A stretch of 64,000 nt of DNA from JAYQKL01 sp038142705 (lineage in GTDB: Bacteria > Pseudomonadota > Alphaproteobacteria > RS24): assembly GCA_965217015.1 (NCBI GenBank), contig OZ244224.1, positions 1,612,001 through 1,676,000 of the forward strand. The letters run 5' to 3'. The position numbers and the translations under genes were made by a program. Numbering within the stretch: the stretch's first letter is position 1; each line of letters opens with the position of its first letter. The notes under the pieces were generated by a model. That model ran no database searches. It saw only the letters and a list, made by a program, of their open reading frames with translations, and was not told where the DNA came from. Shown here piece by piece: positions 42,754 through 51,839 of this stretch.

Positions 42754-44531
42754 ATACAGCTAAAGAAAACCAACCTCATCAGACAGCCAATCAAAAAACC
42801 AGCCCAAAAGCTGGCAATGAGTTCACGGGCCATTGGTTTTGGGGGCCGGTTTTGGCCTGTCGCAAAATCTATGGTCAGGTGATTGCGGCCTCTGTTTTAA
42901 TCAATCTTTTTGCCCTTGCCTCATCGCTTTACATTATGACGGTTTATGACCGCGTGATTCCGAATAAGGCGGTTGAAAGCCTGTGGGCGCTCACCCTAAT
43001 TATGATTGTGGTGATGGGCTTTGACTTTGCCATGAAAGTGGTGCGCGGGTCATTTGTGGACGCGGCGAGCGCGCGGATTGACCGTGTTGTTTCGGAAAAT
43101 CTGTTTGAGCGCGTGGCCAGACGCGATGTTAATCTCGATAAGCAAGCCACGGGCGCGCTGGCCAATACAGTGCGTGAATTTGATGTTCTCAAAGAGGTGA
43201 TTGGCTCGGCGAGCTTCACTGTTTTTTCGGATTTGCCCTTTGTGCTGCTGTTCCTTGTTGTGCTGTATATTATTGGCGGCCCTGTGGCGGCGGTGCCAGC
43301 TATGGTTGTGCCGGGCGTGATTATATTCGGGCTTTTGGTGCAGCCGATTATGCGCCGTTTGACATTGGCGGGCATGTTGCAAGGTCGCAGCAAACAGGCG
43401 GTGATGGTTGAAATGATTGGCGCGCTTGAGACGCTGAAAACCATTCGCGGTTTAGGCATGTTACGCTTGCGCTGGTTGCAGGCGGTTGTCAATCAAAGTT
43501 CAGCCAATCGCAAAACCCGCCTGACCACGCAATTGGTGCAATATGTGACGCAATTGGGGCAGCAAATCTCACAAGTGGGTATTGTTGTTTATGGCGTTTA
43601 TTTGATTGCGGCAGGCGATTTGACCATGGGGCAGCTGATTGCTTGTGTGATTTTATCAGGCCGCACATTGGCGCCGCTTGGGCAGATTACCCAGCTTTTG
43701 GGCCGCATGAATCAGGCCATTAGCGCTTATCGCAATCTGGACGATATTTTATCTGGCGAAACAGTTGAAGAAAAACGCGCCGATCAGGTTAAGCGCGAGC
43801 GCCTGAAAGGTGATGTCGCGTTGCATCATGTGAACTTCACCTATGAAGGCATGAATGAGCCGACTTTGAGCCAAATCAATCTCAACATTAAAGCTGGCGA
43901 GCGCGTTGCGGTGTTGGGGCGGATTGGCTCTGGGAAAACCACGCTTTTGAAAATGCTGGCCGGTCTTTATGAGCCAGACACTGGCACGGTGATGGTTGAT
44001 AATGCCGATATACGGCATTTACGGCCTGTTGATTTGCGCAATAATATTGGCGTTGTTTTCCAAAACCCAATCTTGTTTTCAGGCACATTGCGCGAAAATC
44101 TCCTAATGGGATATCCCGAAGCAAGTGATGAAGATTTGATACAAGCTGTGCAGGCGGCAGGGGCTGACAGTTTTATCGGTCAATTGCCGGGTGGTTTTGA
44201 TTTCCCGCTTACTGAGCGCGGCTCCGAGCTATCAACGGGTATGCGCCAGTCTTTGGCGATTGCCCGCGCCATGATTTCCGAGCCCTCGCTTTTGCTAATG
44301 GACGAGCCAACCGCCGCGATGGACGCGGGAACAGAGCAAAAAATTGTGCAATCGCTTGATGCAGCCACCAAGGGCATCACATGTGTTTTTGTGACGCATC
44401 GCGGCTCCATGCTGCAAATTGTGGACCGCATTGTGATTGTGGATAGCGGGCGGATTGTCGCTGATGGGCCAAGAGACGAGGTTCTTAAACGCTTGCAACA
44501 GGGGCAGGAAGCCCCGCCGCAGCAAAATTAA
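42747..44531 (+). CDS. Type I secretion permease/ATPase (LapB/PrtD-like)
   Basis: A 594-residue half-transporter. A membrane domain with about six helices starts near residue 50 (VIAASVLINLFALASSLYIM) after a short cytoplasmic N-terminus; no N-terminal C39-like domain is present, unlike full-length LapB. The nucleotide-binding domain has GRIGSGKTTLLK (Walker A), LLLMDEPTAAMD (Walker B), a Gln loop and the H-loop His in VTHRG. The signature helix reads SELSTGMRQSLAIARAM rather than the canonical LSGGQ, an odd replacement. It would export an unfolded substrate together with the HlyD and TolC-like proteins. Confidence 0.9.
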   Translation: MLDTAKENQPHQTANQKTSPKAGNEFTGHWFWGPVLACRKIYGQVIAASVLINLFALASSLYIMTVYDRVIPNKAVESLWALTLIMIVVMGFDFAMKVVRGSFVDAASARIDRVVSENLFERVARRDVNLDKQATGALANTVREFDVLKEVIGSASFTVFSDLPFVLLFLVVLYIIGGPVAAVPAMVVPGVIIFGLLVQPIMRRLTLAGMLQGRSKQAVMVEMIGALETLKTIRGLGMLRLRWLQAVVNQSSANRKTRLTTQLVQYVTQLGQQISQVGIVVYGVYLIAAGDLTMGQLIACVILSGRTLAPLGQITQLLGRMNQAISAYRNLDDILSGETVEEKRADQVKRERLKGDVALHHVNFTYEGMNEPTLSQINLNIKAGERVAVLGRIGSGKTTLLKMLAGLYEPDTGTVMVDNADIRHLRPVDLRNNIGVVFQNPILFSGTLRENLLMGYPEASDEDLIQAVQAAGADSFIGQLPGGFDFPLTERGSELSTGMRQSLAIARAMISEPSLLLMDEPTAAMDAGTEQKIVQSLDAATKGITCVFVTHRGSMLQIVDRIVIVDSGRIVADGPRDEVLKRLQQGQEAPPQQN

Positions 44532-44579
44532 ACCACCCAAAAGCATGCCATTTTTTAACAAGAAAGTTTTGAGGATAGA

Positions 44580-46256
44580 ATGAGTAACCCGAATAACCCG
44601 AACGACCCAAATAACCCAAACCAGACGCCCCCCGCAAATGGTGACGCCCAGCCCGCGCCCACAAATCCGCAACAGGTCAACCCGCAACAGGTCAACCCGC
44701 AACAGGCAAACGAAAGTGCGGCGGGTGTGCAAGAGGCGGATATTCTTGATGAAACAGCGGCGAAGTCTGAAGTGCCGCCCGGGTTTATCACCCGCCTTGT
44801 GCGCTGGATTGGCCGGCTCTTATTGCCGGTTTGGCGCCATGTCGCACCGCCCTTAAAAGCAGGGCTGCGGCTTGGCCTGACCCTCGCCCAAAAAATATGG
44901 GCTGGGCCTGTTGGGCGGCTTATCCAACAAATTTATGCGCGCATCACCGCCACCGCATTGGGGCAAAAATGCGAGGAATGGGTTTTAGCCAAAGCCGCCG
45001 CGCTGAAGGCGCGTTATCTCAAATGGCGCGAGATTTATGTCAAGCTGACCAGCCCGCCGCCCGACCCGCTAATGGCGGCGATGATGATGCAAAATGAGCC
45101 GATTGATATTGACCAAGATGATATCAAGCTGACCGGCAATAAAGTGTTTGTTTATATCACCAGCTTTTTTGCTGTTTTCGTATTGTGGGCGATGTTTGCC
45201 AAGCTTGATGAGAGCGTGCGCGCAGATGGCGCGATTGTGCCGCCAAGCTCGGTGCAGCTGGTGCAAAACCGCCTGCCCGGTTCGCTGGTTTCCATTGAAA
45301 CCAAATTGGGCGAGCATGTTGAAAAAGGGCAGGTGCTGTTCAAGCTTGAAGATGAAGATGTGATTGCCAATTTTGATGATAATGAAATCACACGACTGGC
45401 CTCGCTGGCGATGAAAGCGCGCCTGACGGCTGAAGCTGATGGCGAGGCGCAGGTGCAGTTCCCCGACTGGATGCAAAAGGGCGCGCCCGATGTTGTGGCC
45501 CGCGAGCAAGATGTGTTTGACCGCCGCCAAAAAGCGCTGCAAACCAAATTAGCCTCGCTCACGCGGCGCATAAAAAACTTTGAAGAGAAAATCGAAATCC
45601 TGAAACCGCTGGTGGAGGCGGGCCATGAAGCGCGCCTGACATTGGTTGATGTGCAAGGCCAATATCATGCCGCTTTGGACGAATATGATGCGGTGGTCGC
45701 GAATTTTCGGGCCGAGGCTGCTGGCCAGCTGGCTGAGGTGAACAAACAGGCTGACCAAGCGGGCGCGCGCGAAGATGCGTTCCGCGCCAAGGTTGCCCAT
45801 GCTGAGGTTAAGGCACCCGCCAGCGGCACGGTCACGGCGGTGCATGTCAAAACCGTTGGCGCGGTGGTGCAGGCCGGCACGGTGCTGGCCGAAATTGTGC
45901 CAGACGAAAAAGCCATTTTGGTGATGGCGCGCCTGCCAGCTGAAGATGTGGCTGATGTGTATCCCGGTCAAATCGCGCAGGTGTCGCTGTCGGCTTATGA
46001 TGTGTCGCGCCATGGCACGCTGGAAGGCCGCGTGTCAAAAATTGCGCAAAACACCACGCAGGAAGAAAACATGCCGCCTTTCTATCAAACCATTATTGAA
46101 ATTGACAGCCCGCGCTTTTCCAAAAGCGATGAGGAGCTGATTATCGTTCCTGGCTCGCCGGTGATGGTGGATATTATCGGCAATAAACGCACGATTATGA
46201 GCTATATCCTCACCCCGCTGGAGCGCGCCGCCGGACGGGCTTTCCGCGAGAAATAA
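44580..46256 (+). CDS. HlyD family membrane-fusion protein with long N-terminal extension
   Basis: A 558-residue adaptor. The membrane span lies at about 188-208 (VFVYITSFFAVFVLWAMFAKL), far later than usual, after a 187-residue cytoplasmic extension: an Asn/Pro/Gln-rich repeat region (1-45), then basic/hydrophobic helices. The periplasmic part has the HlyD pattern: VQNRLPGSLVSIETKLGEHVEKGQ (lipoyl half), long coiled-coil, then VKAPASGTVTAVHVKTVGAVV (second half) and a C-terminal barrel. Its gene follows the ABC gene by 48 bp. The repeat region is encoded by 9- and 15-bp tandem units. Confidence 0.88.
   Translation: MSNPNNPNDPNNPNQTPPANGDAQPAPTNPQQVNPQQVNPQQANESAAGVQEADILDETAAKSEVPPGFITRLVRWIGRLLLPVWRHVAPPLKAGLRLGLTLAQKIWAGPVGRLIQQIYARITATALGQKCEEWVLAKAAALKARYLKWREIYVKLTSPPPDPLMAAMMMQNEPIDIDQDDIKLTGNKVFVYITSFFAVFVLWAMFAKLDESVRADGAIVPPSSVQLVQNRLPGSLVSIETKLGEHVEKGQVLFKLEDEDVIANFDDNEITRLASLAMKARLTAEADGEAQVQFPDWMQKGAPDVVAREQDVFDRRQKALQTKLASLTRRIKNFEEKIEILKPLVEAGHEARLTLVDVQGQYHAALDEYDAVVANFRAEAAGQLAEVNKQADQAGAREDAFRAKVAHAEVKAPASGTVTAVHVKTVGAVVQAGTVLAEIVPDEKAILVMARLPAEDVADVYPGQIAQVSLSAYDVSRHGTLEGRVSKIAQNTTQEENMPPFYQTIIEIDSPRFSKSDEELIIVPGSPVMVDIIGNKRTIMSYILTPLERAAGRAFREK
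44592..44708. repeat. 9-bp and 15-bp in-frame tandem repeats in the HlyD gene start
   Basis: A 9-bp unit (AAT-AAC-CCG type) occurs three times with small changes at 44592-44618, giving NNP/NDP. A 15-bp unit (AAC-CCG-CAA-CAG-GTC) occurs three times at 44664-44708, giving NPQQV/NPQQA. Confidence 0.88.
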
Positions 46257-46272
46257 AGCGATAGGGGGGGAG

Positions 46273-47562
46273 ATGACCGAAGCGCAAGAAGAAAATAAAT
46301 GTGTGATAACGGGTTTGTCTGCGGCGACAGACTGGATTGAACAATTTGTATCTCGGGGTTACAGAACCGACGCGATAAGCTATCAGGTTAGAGAACAGAC
46401 TGTGAAGGATATAAGAGACCATTCATCACAATTAGATGAAGCAGACAAAATAAAGCTGGCCTATCATATTCTCAAGAAAAATCGTCAAGGTGTGGAATTT
46501 CCAGATCTCGATGATATTTGTCCTGACATCGCTGAAAATCCCAAACAAGCCGTTCAGGCCTTGCAGGACCCGACCGTAGACGAAAGAATCGCCAGCTATT
46601 TGCAGTGGGTGCGTGACGAAACAGGCGGCGATTTGACAAAAACAATAGATAATAGCGATAATTTTGCGGGTATGATTGCCAGTTGCGCTATTAATGCTGA
46701 CGAGCAACGTCTGTTTGTTCGGGAATTGAGAAGAGAGGGTTATGTGGAGGCCCAGGATGCCCTTGAGGTGCAGCACATACGATTAACTTTCAAAGGCCTG
46801 CGCTATTGCGAGGAACTGCAAAAAGGTTCGGAAGCATCCCAGCCTGAAGTCGAACAGGAAGAGAGGAAAACGGGGAATTTTGTCTGGAATCATTTTGGGA
46901 TTCTAAGCAACTCATACGAGGAGGGCACGTATCTTTATATTGTCAATCAAGACGGAGAGGAGAGGAAAATAAGCATGTCCGCATATGCTGAAACCATACC
47001 GAACCTGAAGGAAAAAATTGAATCTCTCAAAGAGAAACCGGTCTCGTTCAGAACCAGCCAGAATACAGCGAAGTGGCCTGCCTCCGAATGGTTTAGCGAT
47101 ATTCGTGAAGACACTGCCGCTTCAGAGTCGGGGGGCGCAGACCATGTGGAAAGGGATGAACCTTTGGCTGAAGCATCTTCAGCAGATTGGGCAAAAAACC
47201 GGGCGATTGCATTGCAAAAGAATCCGGAAGAAACCCAATTTGTGGCCAAACAGGCGGCAGATGCGTTTGGGGGTTTTATAGAGTTTTATCTTAATGAAAC
47301 TGGAAATAACGACCTGCCTGATGAATGGCAATTTTTGCGCAATTTAGTCGCTTCATTAAGAAACCTTGAAAATCCGAATACAGAAATTGAGAACCTGAAA
47401 CAGAAGCTGGAAGAACTCAAGGCACGGGTTGAAGAACTGCAGAAACGGCTTGAAAATACAGAAGAAGAACTGCAGGTACAGCTTGGAGATAAAAAGGGTA
47501 GATTTTTATACCTCGGCTTGAGCGCCGCTTTTGAATTGATTAAGGTTTGGTTAGGGCTTTAA
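46273..47562 (+). CDS. Unrecognised protein, wHTH-like and coiled-coil, last gene of the T1SS cluster
   Basis: A 429-residue protein I do not recognise. From the sequence: a helical N-terminus (1-110); a probable winged-helix around 130-185, with ADEQRLFVRELRREGY and the recognition-like IRLTFKGLRYCEEL; a compact beta-rich segment at about 200-275 (NFVWNHFGILSNSYEEGTYL, then RKISMSAYAETIPNLKEK); an acidic linker; a long coiled coil at about 364-408 (LKQKLEELKARVEELQKRLE); and a hydrophobic C-terminus (FLYLGLSAAFELIKVWLGL). It starts 16 bp after the HlyD gene, with GGGGGGAG five bases upstream. Frequent AGA/AGG arginine codons differ from the neighbours, suggesting a later arrival. A role as regulator or accessory of secretion is only a guess from position. 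Confidence 0.6.
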   Translation: MTEAQEENKCVITGLSAATDWIEQFVSRGYRTDAISYQVREQTVKDIRDHSSQLDEADKIKLAYHILKKNRQGVEFPDLDDICPDIAENPKQAVQALQDPTVDERIASYLQWVRDETGGDLTKTIDNSDNFAGMIASCAINADEQRLFVRELRREGYVEAQDALEVQHIRLTFKGLRYCEELQKGSEASQPEVEQEERKTGNFVWNHFGILSNSYEEGTYLYIVNQDGEERKISMSAYAETIPNLKEKIESLKEKPVSFRTSQNTAKWPASEWFSDIREDTAASESGGADHVERDEPLAEASSADWAKNRAIALQKNPEETQFVAKQAADAFGGFIEFYLNETGNNDLPDEWQFLRNLVASLRNLENPNTEIENLKQKLEELKARVEELQKRLENTEEELQVQLGDKKGRFLYLGLSAAFELIKVWLGL

Positions 47563-47609
47563 CATGTTAGCATTAAAGCCATCAACGCCTGATAACCCCC
47601 CCAAACAAA

Positions 47610-48422
47610 TCATTCCCCCGCCAATAATGCTTTCACATAAGGCAGGGTGTTTTGCACCATCACCGCCACACCCTCGCGGTTGGGGTGGATGCCGTCGGGC
47701 TGGTTGAGCTGTGCGTTGCCGGCCACGCCGTCCAGAAAAAACGGCATCAGCACCAGCCCGTGCTTTTGCGCCAGTGTCGGGTAAACCGCATCAAACGCCT
47801 GCTGATAGGCGGCGCCATAATTATCGGGCGCGCGCATGCCCGCCAGCAGCACCGCCATGTTTTTGGCTTTGGCTTTGGTGATAATGGCCTCAAGATTTTG
47901 CGCTAACGCCTTGGGTGGCTGGCCGCGTAGCAAATCATTGCCGCCCAGCGCGATGATTAAAAAATCAGCCTCTGGCGGCACCGACCAGTCAAACCGCGCC
48001 AGCCCACCAGCCGAGGTGTCGCCCGAAACCCCCGCATTGATGAGGGTGAGATGCGGATAGTCTTGTTTTAGGGCAGCGCGCAATTGGCCAACAAAACCGT
48101 CTTGTTGCGCCAGCCCATAGCCCGCTGTCAGGCTGTCGCCCAATGCGACTAAGGTTTGCTGTTCTGGCTTATCTTGTGGCTTATCTTCTGGCTTATCTTG
48201 TGCTAAAGCCTGAGTGGGCCAAACCAGCATCCAAACCAGCATCAGCGCCGTAAAAAGAGATAGAAAATAGCGGCGGTGACACCACGCAAGGGCTAGGATT
48301 TGCCGCAAGCTTCTGGCATATAGAAAAGCACTTTTATTTTGAACCAGAGTTTGAGCCAGATTTTGAGCTAAACTTCGCGTGTCTGCACGAACAGCAATAG
48401 GGTACACAATGACATCTCCCAT
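47610..48422 (-). CDS. Arylesterase / SGNH hydrolase (TesA-like)
   Basis: A 270-residue GDSL-family hydrolase. Block I VALGDSLTAGYG holds the nucleophile Ser, block III is GGND and block V DGIHPN supplies the Asp/His. A hydrophobic segment HRRYFLSLFTALMLVWMLVW before the catalytic domain is a signal peptide or anchor, followed by a Lys/Pro/Glu-rich repeat (KPEDKPQDKPEQQ). The ATG at 48422 overlaps the divergent ABC gene start (48409) by 14 bp and leaves a long hydrophilic front, so the real start is probably inside (for example a TTG near residue 39). The trio TesA, YbbA, YbbP is the known divergent arrangement. Confidence 0.85.
   Translation of the reverse strand: MGDVIVYPIAVRADTRSLAQNLAQTLVQNKSAFLYARSLRQILALAWCHRRYFLSLFTALMLVWMLVWPTQALAQDKPEDKPQDKPEQQTLVALGDSLTAGYGLAQQDGFVGQLRAALKQDYPHLTLINAGVSGDTSAGGLARFDWSVPPEADFLIIALGGNDLLRGQPPKALAQNLEAIITKAKAKNMAVLLAGMRAPDNYGAAYQQAFDAVYPTLAQKHGLVLMPFFLDGVAGNAQLNQPDGIHPNREGVAVMVQNTLPYVKALLAGE
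48166..48201. repeat. 12-bp tandem repeat inside the TesA-like gene
   Basis: Three copies of GGCTTATCTTGT (the middle with one change), giving Asp-Lys-Pro-Glu/Gln repeats. Confidence 0.9.
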
Positions 48423-49113
48423 TATATCGGTTGATCATCTCAATATAAGCCTCCCGAGCCTTGCCGGCGAGGTGAATATTCTGAAATCAATCAATTTATC
48501 CATACAGCCCGGCGAGGTGGTGGCGATTACCGGCCCGTCAGGCTGTGGCAAAACCACTTTGCTGATGGCGCTGGCGGGGCTTGAGCCACCAAGTTCGGGC
48601 GCGATAACCATTGCCGGTATGGCGTATCAGGGACAGGGGGAAGATGCGCTGGCGCGGTTTCGGCGTAATCATATCGGCATTGTGTTTCAGTCTTTCCATT
48701 TGATGCCGACCATGACCGCGTTGGAAAATGTCACCCTGCCGCTTGAGCTGGCCAATGATAAAAATGCGCGTTTGGAAAAAGCCGAAGCCGCGCTTGATGA
48801 AGTTGGCTTATTGGCGCGCAAATCGCATTATCCCAGCCAGCTTTCGGGCGGCGAGCAACAGCGTGTCGCATTGGCGCGGGCGATGATAGGCGATCCGGTT
48901 TTGCTTTTGGCCGATGAGCCGACAGGCAATCTGGACCAAAAATCAGGCCAGCAGATTATGGATTTAATCTTTAGCCTGCGCGAGAAAAAAGGCACGACGC
49001 TGGTTTTGGTCACGCATGACCGCGCGCTGGCAGAAAGATGTGACCGCATTATTCGGCTGGAAGATGGCCGCCTCATGCAAGATGATAAGCCGTCCGATAC
49101 GGAGACAGCTTAA
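48409..49113 (+). CDS. ABC transporter ATP-binding protein (YbbA/LolD-like)
   Basis: A 234-residue ATPase. Motifs: AITGPSGCGKTTLLMALAG (Walker A), QLSGGEQQRVALARAM (signature), LLLADEPTGNLDQ (Walker B) and VLVTHDRALAERCD (H-loop), with all residues in place. The ATG at 48409 gives the standard N-terminus MTSPIISVDHLNISLPS; a longer frame (48379) is unlikely. It overlaps the permease gene by one base (TAATG). Related YbbAP systems act on the cytoplasmic membrane and are encoded divergently to tesA; the substrate is not known. Confidence 0.93.
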   Translation: MTSPIISVDHLNISLPSLAGEVNILKSINLSIQPGEVVAITGPSGCGKTTLLMALAGLEPPSSGAITIAGMAYQGQGEDALARFRRNHIGIVFQSFHLMPTMTALENVTLPLELANDKNARLEKAEAALDEVGLLARKSHYPSQLSGGEQQRVALARAMIGDPVLLLADEPTGNLDQKSGQQIMDLIFSLREKKGTTLVLVTHDRALAERCDRIIRLEDGRLMQDDKPSDTETA

Positions 49114-51734
49114 TGTCTCAAATCCAAGATGTGCCCCAAGATGCGCCCCAAGATGAAAACGGTAATACATTGAACCTATTGCCCTTTTTGGCGCTTGGCC
49201 TGCGTCTTGCTTATCGTGAATTTCGCAACGGGTTTCATGGCTTCCGGATTTTTCTCGGTTGTTTGATGATAGGCGTTGGCGCGATAGCGGCGGTGGGTTC
49301 GGTTTCTGAATCACTCGTGGCTGGTCTCAACGCAAAAGGACGGTTGATTTTGGGCGGCGATATATCGCTGCATGTGCATAATCGTGAACTGACGCCTACA
49401 CAGCGCGACTGGCTGGCGCAGCGATTTACCTTAAGCCATTATGTGAGCCTGCGCGGCATGGCCCAAACACTTGCTGCTGATGGCGCGGGCGATATTCAAT
49501 CGGTTTTGGCTGAGGTGAAAGCGGTTGATAATGCCTATCCGCTGGTCGGGCGCGTGACCCTTAAAGACCCGCAAAATGATTTCCAGACCGCCTTGCAAAA
49601 TGGGGTGGTGGTGGAGCAGGCTTTGCTTGACCGCTTGCAGCTTAAACGCGGGGAGGCCTTTCAGCTTGGCACAAGCCAGCTTGTGATTGCAGGGGTTTTA
49701 GATAATGAGCCAGACCGGCTGGCTGGTGGTTTTGCCTTGGGGCCGCGTATTTTATTAACCCAGTCTTTATTGGCGCAAACTGGCTTGGCGACACCGGGCA
49801 GTTTGACCGAGCATCATTATTTGCTGACCCAGCCAGCGGCGTCTTCGCAATTGGATTTGGCCAATGCGGTGGCGCAGATTAAAGCGCAATTCCCGAATGC
49901 GGAAGGTCATTTGCGTGACCGCCGCGATGCCTCGCCTTCTCTGCGGCGTAGTATTGAACGCATTGCGATTTTTCTCACTCTTGTTGGGCTAACGGCTTTG
50001 GTTGTTGGCGGCGTTGGGGTCGGTAATGCGGTATCGGCTTATTTGGCGCGGCGGCGGCAAAGCATTGGGATTTTGAAATCGCTCGGGGCGTCCGCACGGC
50101 TGATTTATTTAATTTATTTATGCCAGATTGGCCTGATGACGCTCATTGGCATTGTAGTTGGTCTTGCCATTGGGGCGGTGTTTCCCTATATGGCCCATTT
50201 TTTTGTGGCGGATTTATTGCCCTTTGAAATGAATTTACGCCCGCATGCCAATGCGCTTTTGCCTGCCGCCGCTTTTGGTGTTTTGACAGCGTTTATTTTT
50301 GCGATGCGGCCTTTACAAAATGCCTGCGCGGTGCCGGCAACAAATTTGTTTCAGCCCCGCGATTTAATGGCGTCAACAAGGCGGCAAATGACTGGTTTTT
50401 CTTTTGTGCCATTTGCTTTTATCGCCACTGCTTTGGGATTGGTTTTGGTGGCGCTTTATGTTGTGCAACGCATTGATGTGACGCTTTATTTTATTTTAGG
50501 TTTATTAGCATCTTATCTTTTACTGCGGTTAGCGGCTTATTTGCTGATGCGTTTAGCCCGCGCTATCGGGCGTCCGCGCAATCCGATTTTGCGCCTCGCG
50601 CTGGCTAATCTTTACCGCCCTGGCGCGCCGACAAAAACCGCTATGCTGACCATAGGTCTTTCTGTCACGCTTTTATCTATCATCACTTTGGTTGATGGCA
50701 ATTTGAACCAGCAATTTAGCAAAAGCCTGCCCGCCGATACGCCAAGTTACTTTTTACTTGATGTGCAAACCCAGCAATTAGCTGATGTCAAAACGCAGGC
50801 AGAAGCGGTGTCAGGTTTTGGCGGTTTGAATGCTGTGCCAATGTTGCGTGGGCGTGTCACGCATATGGCGGGTGTGCCTGCCGCGCAATTACGCCCCTCA
50901 GAAGATGTGGATTGGGTGCTGCGCGGGGATCGCGGCATCACCTATTCTGATACATTGCCGCAAGGCTCCGAACTGGTTGCAGGCCAATGGTGGCCGCAAG
51001 ATTATCAGGGGCCAGCTTTGGTCTCGATAGAAGATCGTGTGGCTTATGGGTTTGGCCTGTCAATTGGTGACGATATTGGTTTCAATATTTTGGGGCGTGA
51101 TATGACGGCCCGCATTGCGAGCCTACGCAAAGTGGATTACCAAAATATGGGGTTGAATTTTGTCTTTGTGTTCTCTCCAAACATGCTCACCGCCGCGCCG
51201 CATACGCATGCTATGACGGTGACATTAAATGAAGAAGATCCGCAGGCTGTTTTGGCCTTTCGGCAAAACTTATTGCGCCAGTTTCCCAATATTTCAATTA
51301 TTCGGGTCAAGGAATCTGTTGAACAAATATTTAACTTACTAGCAGACTTAAATTTGGGTGTGCGGGTGATGAGTGTGATTACAATATTGGCGGGTGTTCT
51401 GGTTTTGGCAGGTGCTTTGGCCAGCGGTCATCATATGCGGCTTTTTGATACGGTGATGTTGAAGGTTTTAGGTGCGTCGCGGCGGCAAATATTGGCGGTT
51501 TATCTGTTTGAATATTTAATGCTCGGGCTCGGTGCAGCCCTGATTGCGGCCAGTGTGGGCGGGTTTGCTGCTTATCTTATTATTGTTAAATTGATGCAAA
51601 TTGAATTTGTTTTACTGCCATCAGCGCTTTTGGTGACAATTTTGGGCGCGACTAGCCTGACTATTTGTTTGGGGTTGATTGGCACATGGCAAATTTTGGG
51701 CGCAAAATCCGTCCCTGTTTTGCGGGCAGGGTAA
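49113..51734 (+). CDS. ABC transporter permease, FtsX/YbbP family
   Basis: An 873-residue permease. After a Gln/Asp-rich cytoplasmic start and the first membrane span (about 35-65) there is a large extracytoplasmic domain, then three spans (IAIFLTLVGLTALVVGGVGV and following), a second half with further spans and a second extracytoplasmic domain (about 530-760), and a last three-span FtsX block. YbbP-like proteins work with YbbA as lipid- or precursor-handling ABC exporters. The stop is followed by a 10-bp imperfect repeat. Confidence 0.88.
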   Translation: MSQIQDVPQDAPQDENGNTLNLLPFLALGLRLAYREFRNGFHGFRIFLGCLMIGVGAIAAVGSVSESLVAGLNAKGRLILGGDISLHVHNRELTPTQRDWLAQRFTLSHYVSLRGMAQTLAADGAGDIQSVLAEVKAVDNAYPLVGRVTLKDPQNDFQTALQNGVVVEQALLDRLQLKRGEAFQLGTSQLVIAGVLDNEPDRLAGGFALGPRILLTQSLLAQTGLATPGSLTEHHYLLTQPAASSQLDLANAVAQIKAQFPNAEGHLRDRRDASPSLRRSIERIAIFLTLVGLTALVVGGVGVGNAVSAYLARRRQSIGILKSLGASARLIYLIYLCQIGLMTLIGIVVGLAIGAVFPYMAHFFVADLLPFEMNLRPHANALLPAAAFGVLTAFIFAMRPLQNACAVPATNLFQPRDLMASTRRQMTGFSFVPFAFIATALGLVLVALYVVQRIDVTLYFILGLLASYLLLRLAAYLLMRLARAIGRPRNPILRLALANLYRPGAPTKTAMLTIGLSVTLLSIITLVDGNLNQQFSKSLPADTPSYFLLDVQTQQLADVKTQAEAVSGFGGLNAVPMLRGRVTHMAGVPAAQLRPSEDVDWVLRGDRGITYSDTLPQGSELVAGQWWPQDYQGPALVSIEDRVAYGFGLSIGDDIGFNILGRDMTARIASLRKVDYQNMGLNFVFVFSPNMLTAAPHTHAMTVTLNEEDPQAVLAFRQNLLRQFPNISIIRVKESVEQIFNLLADLNLGVRVMSVITILAGVLVLAGALASGHHMRLFDTVMLKVLGASRRQILAVYLFEYLMLGLGAALIAASVGGFAAYLIIVKLMQIEFVLLPSALLVTILGATSLTICLGLIGTWQILGAKSVPVLRAG

Positions 51735-51751
51735 GCTAGGATAAGCTGGGG
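51732..51751. repeat. 10-bp imperfect tandem repeat after ybbP
   Basis: TAAGCTAGGA followed by TAAGCTGGGG and a partial TAAG. The ybbP stop TAA opens the first unit. Confidence 0.6.
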
Positions 51752-51839
51752 TAAGATTTCGACAAAATTTTTTCGATTAACCTTGAAATTTGTGCCTTTT
51801 GCTCTGATATTATCTATATCCAACAGAAAGAGGTTTATA

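Noticed and set aside
51735..51839. ybhL leader RNA motif before the BI-1 gene
   Set aside because: Such a motif is known upstream of ybhL genes in some Alphaproteobacteria, but I could not match the structure here with confidence.
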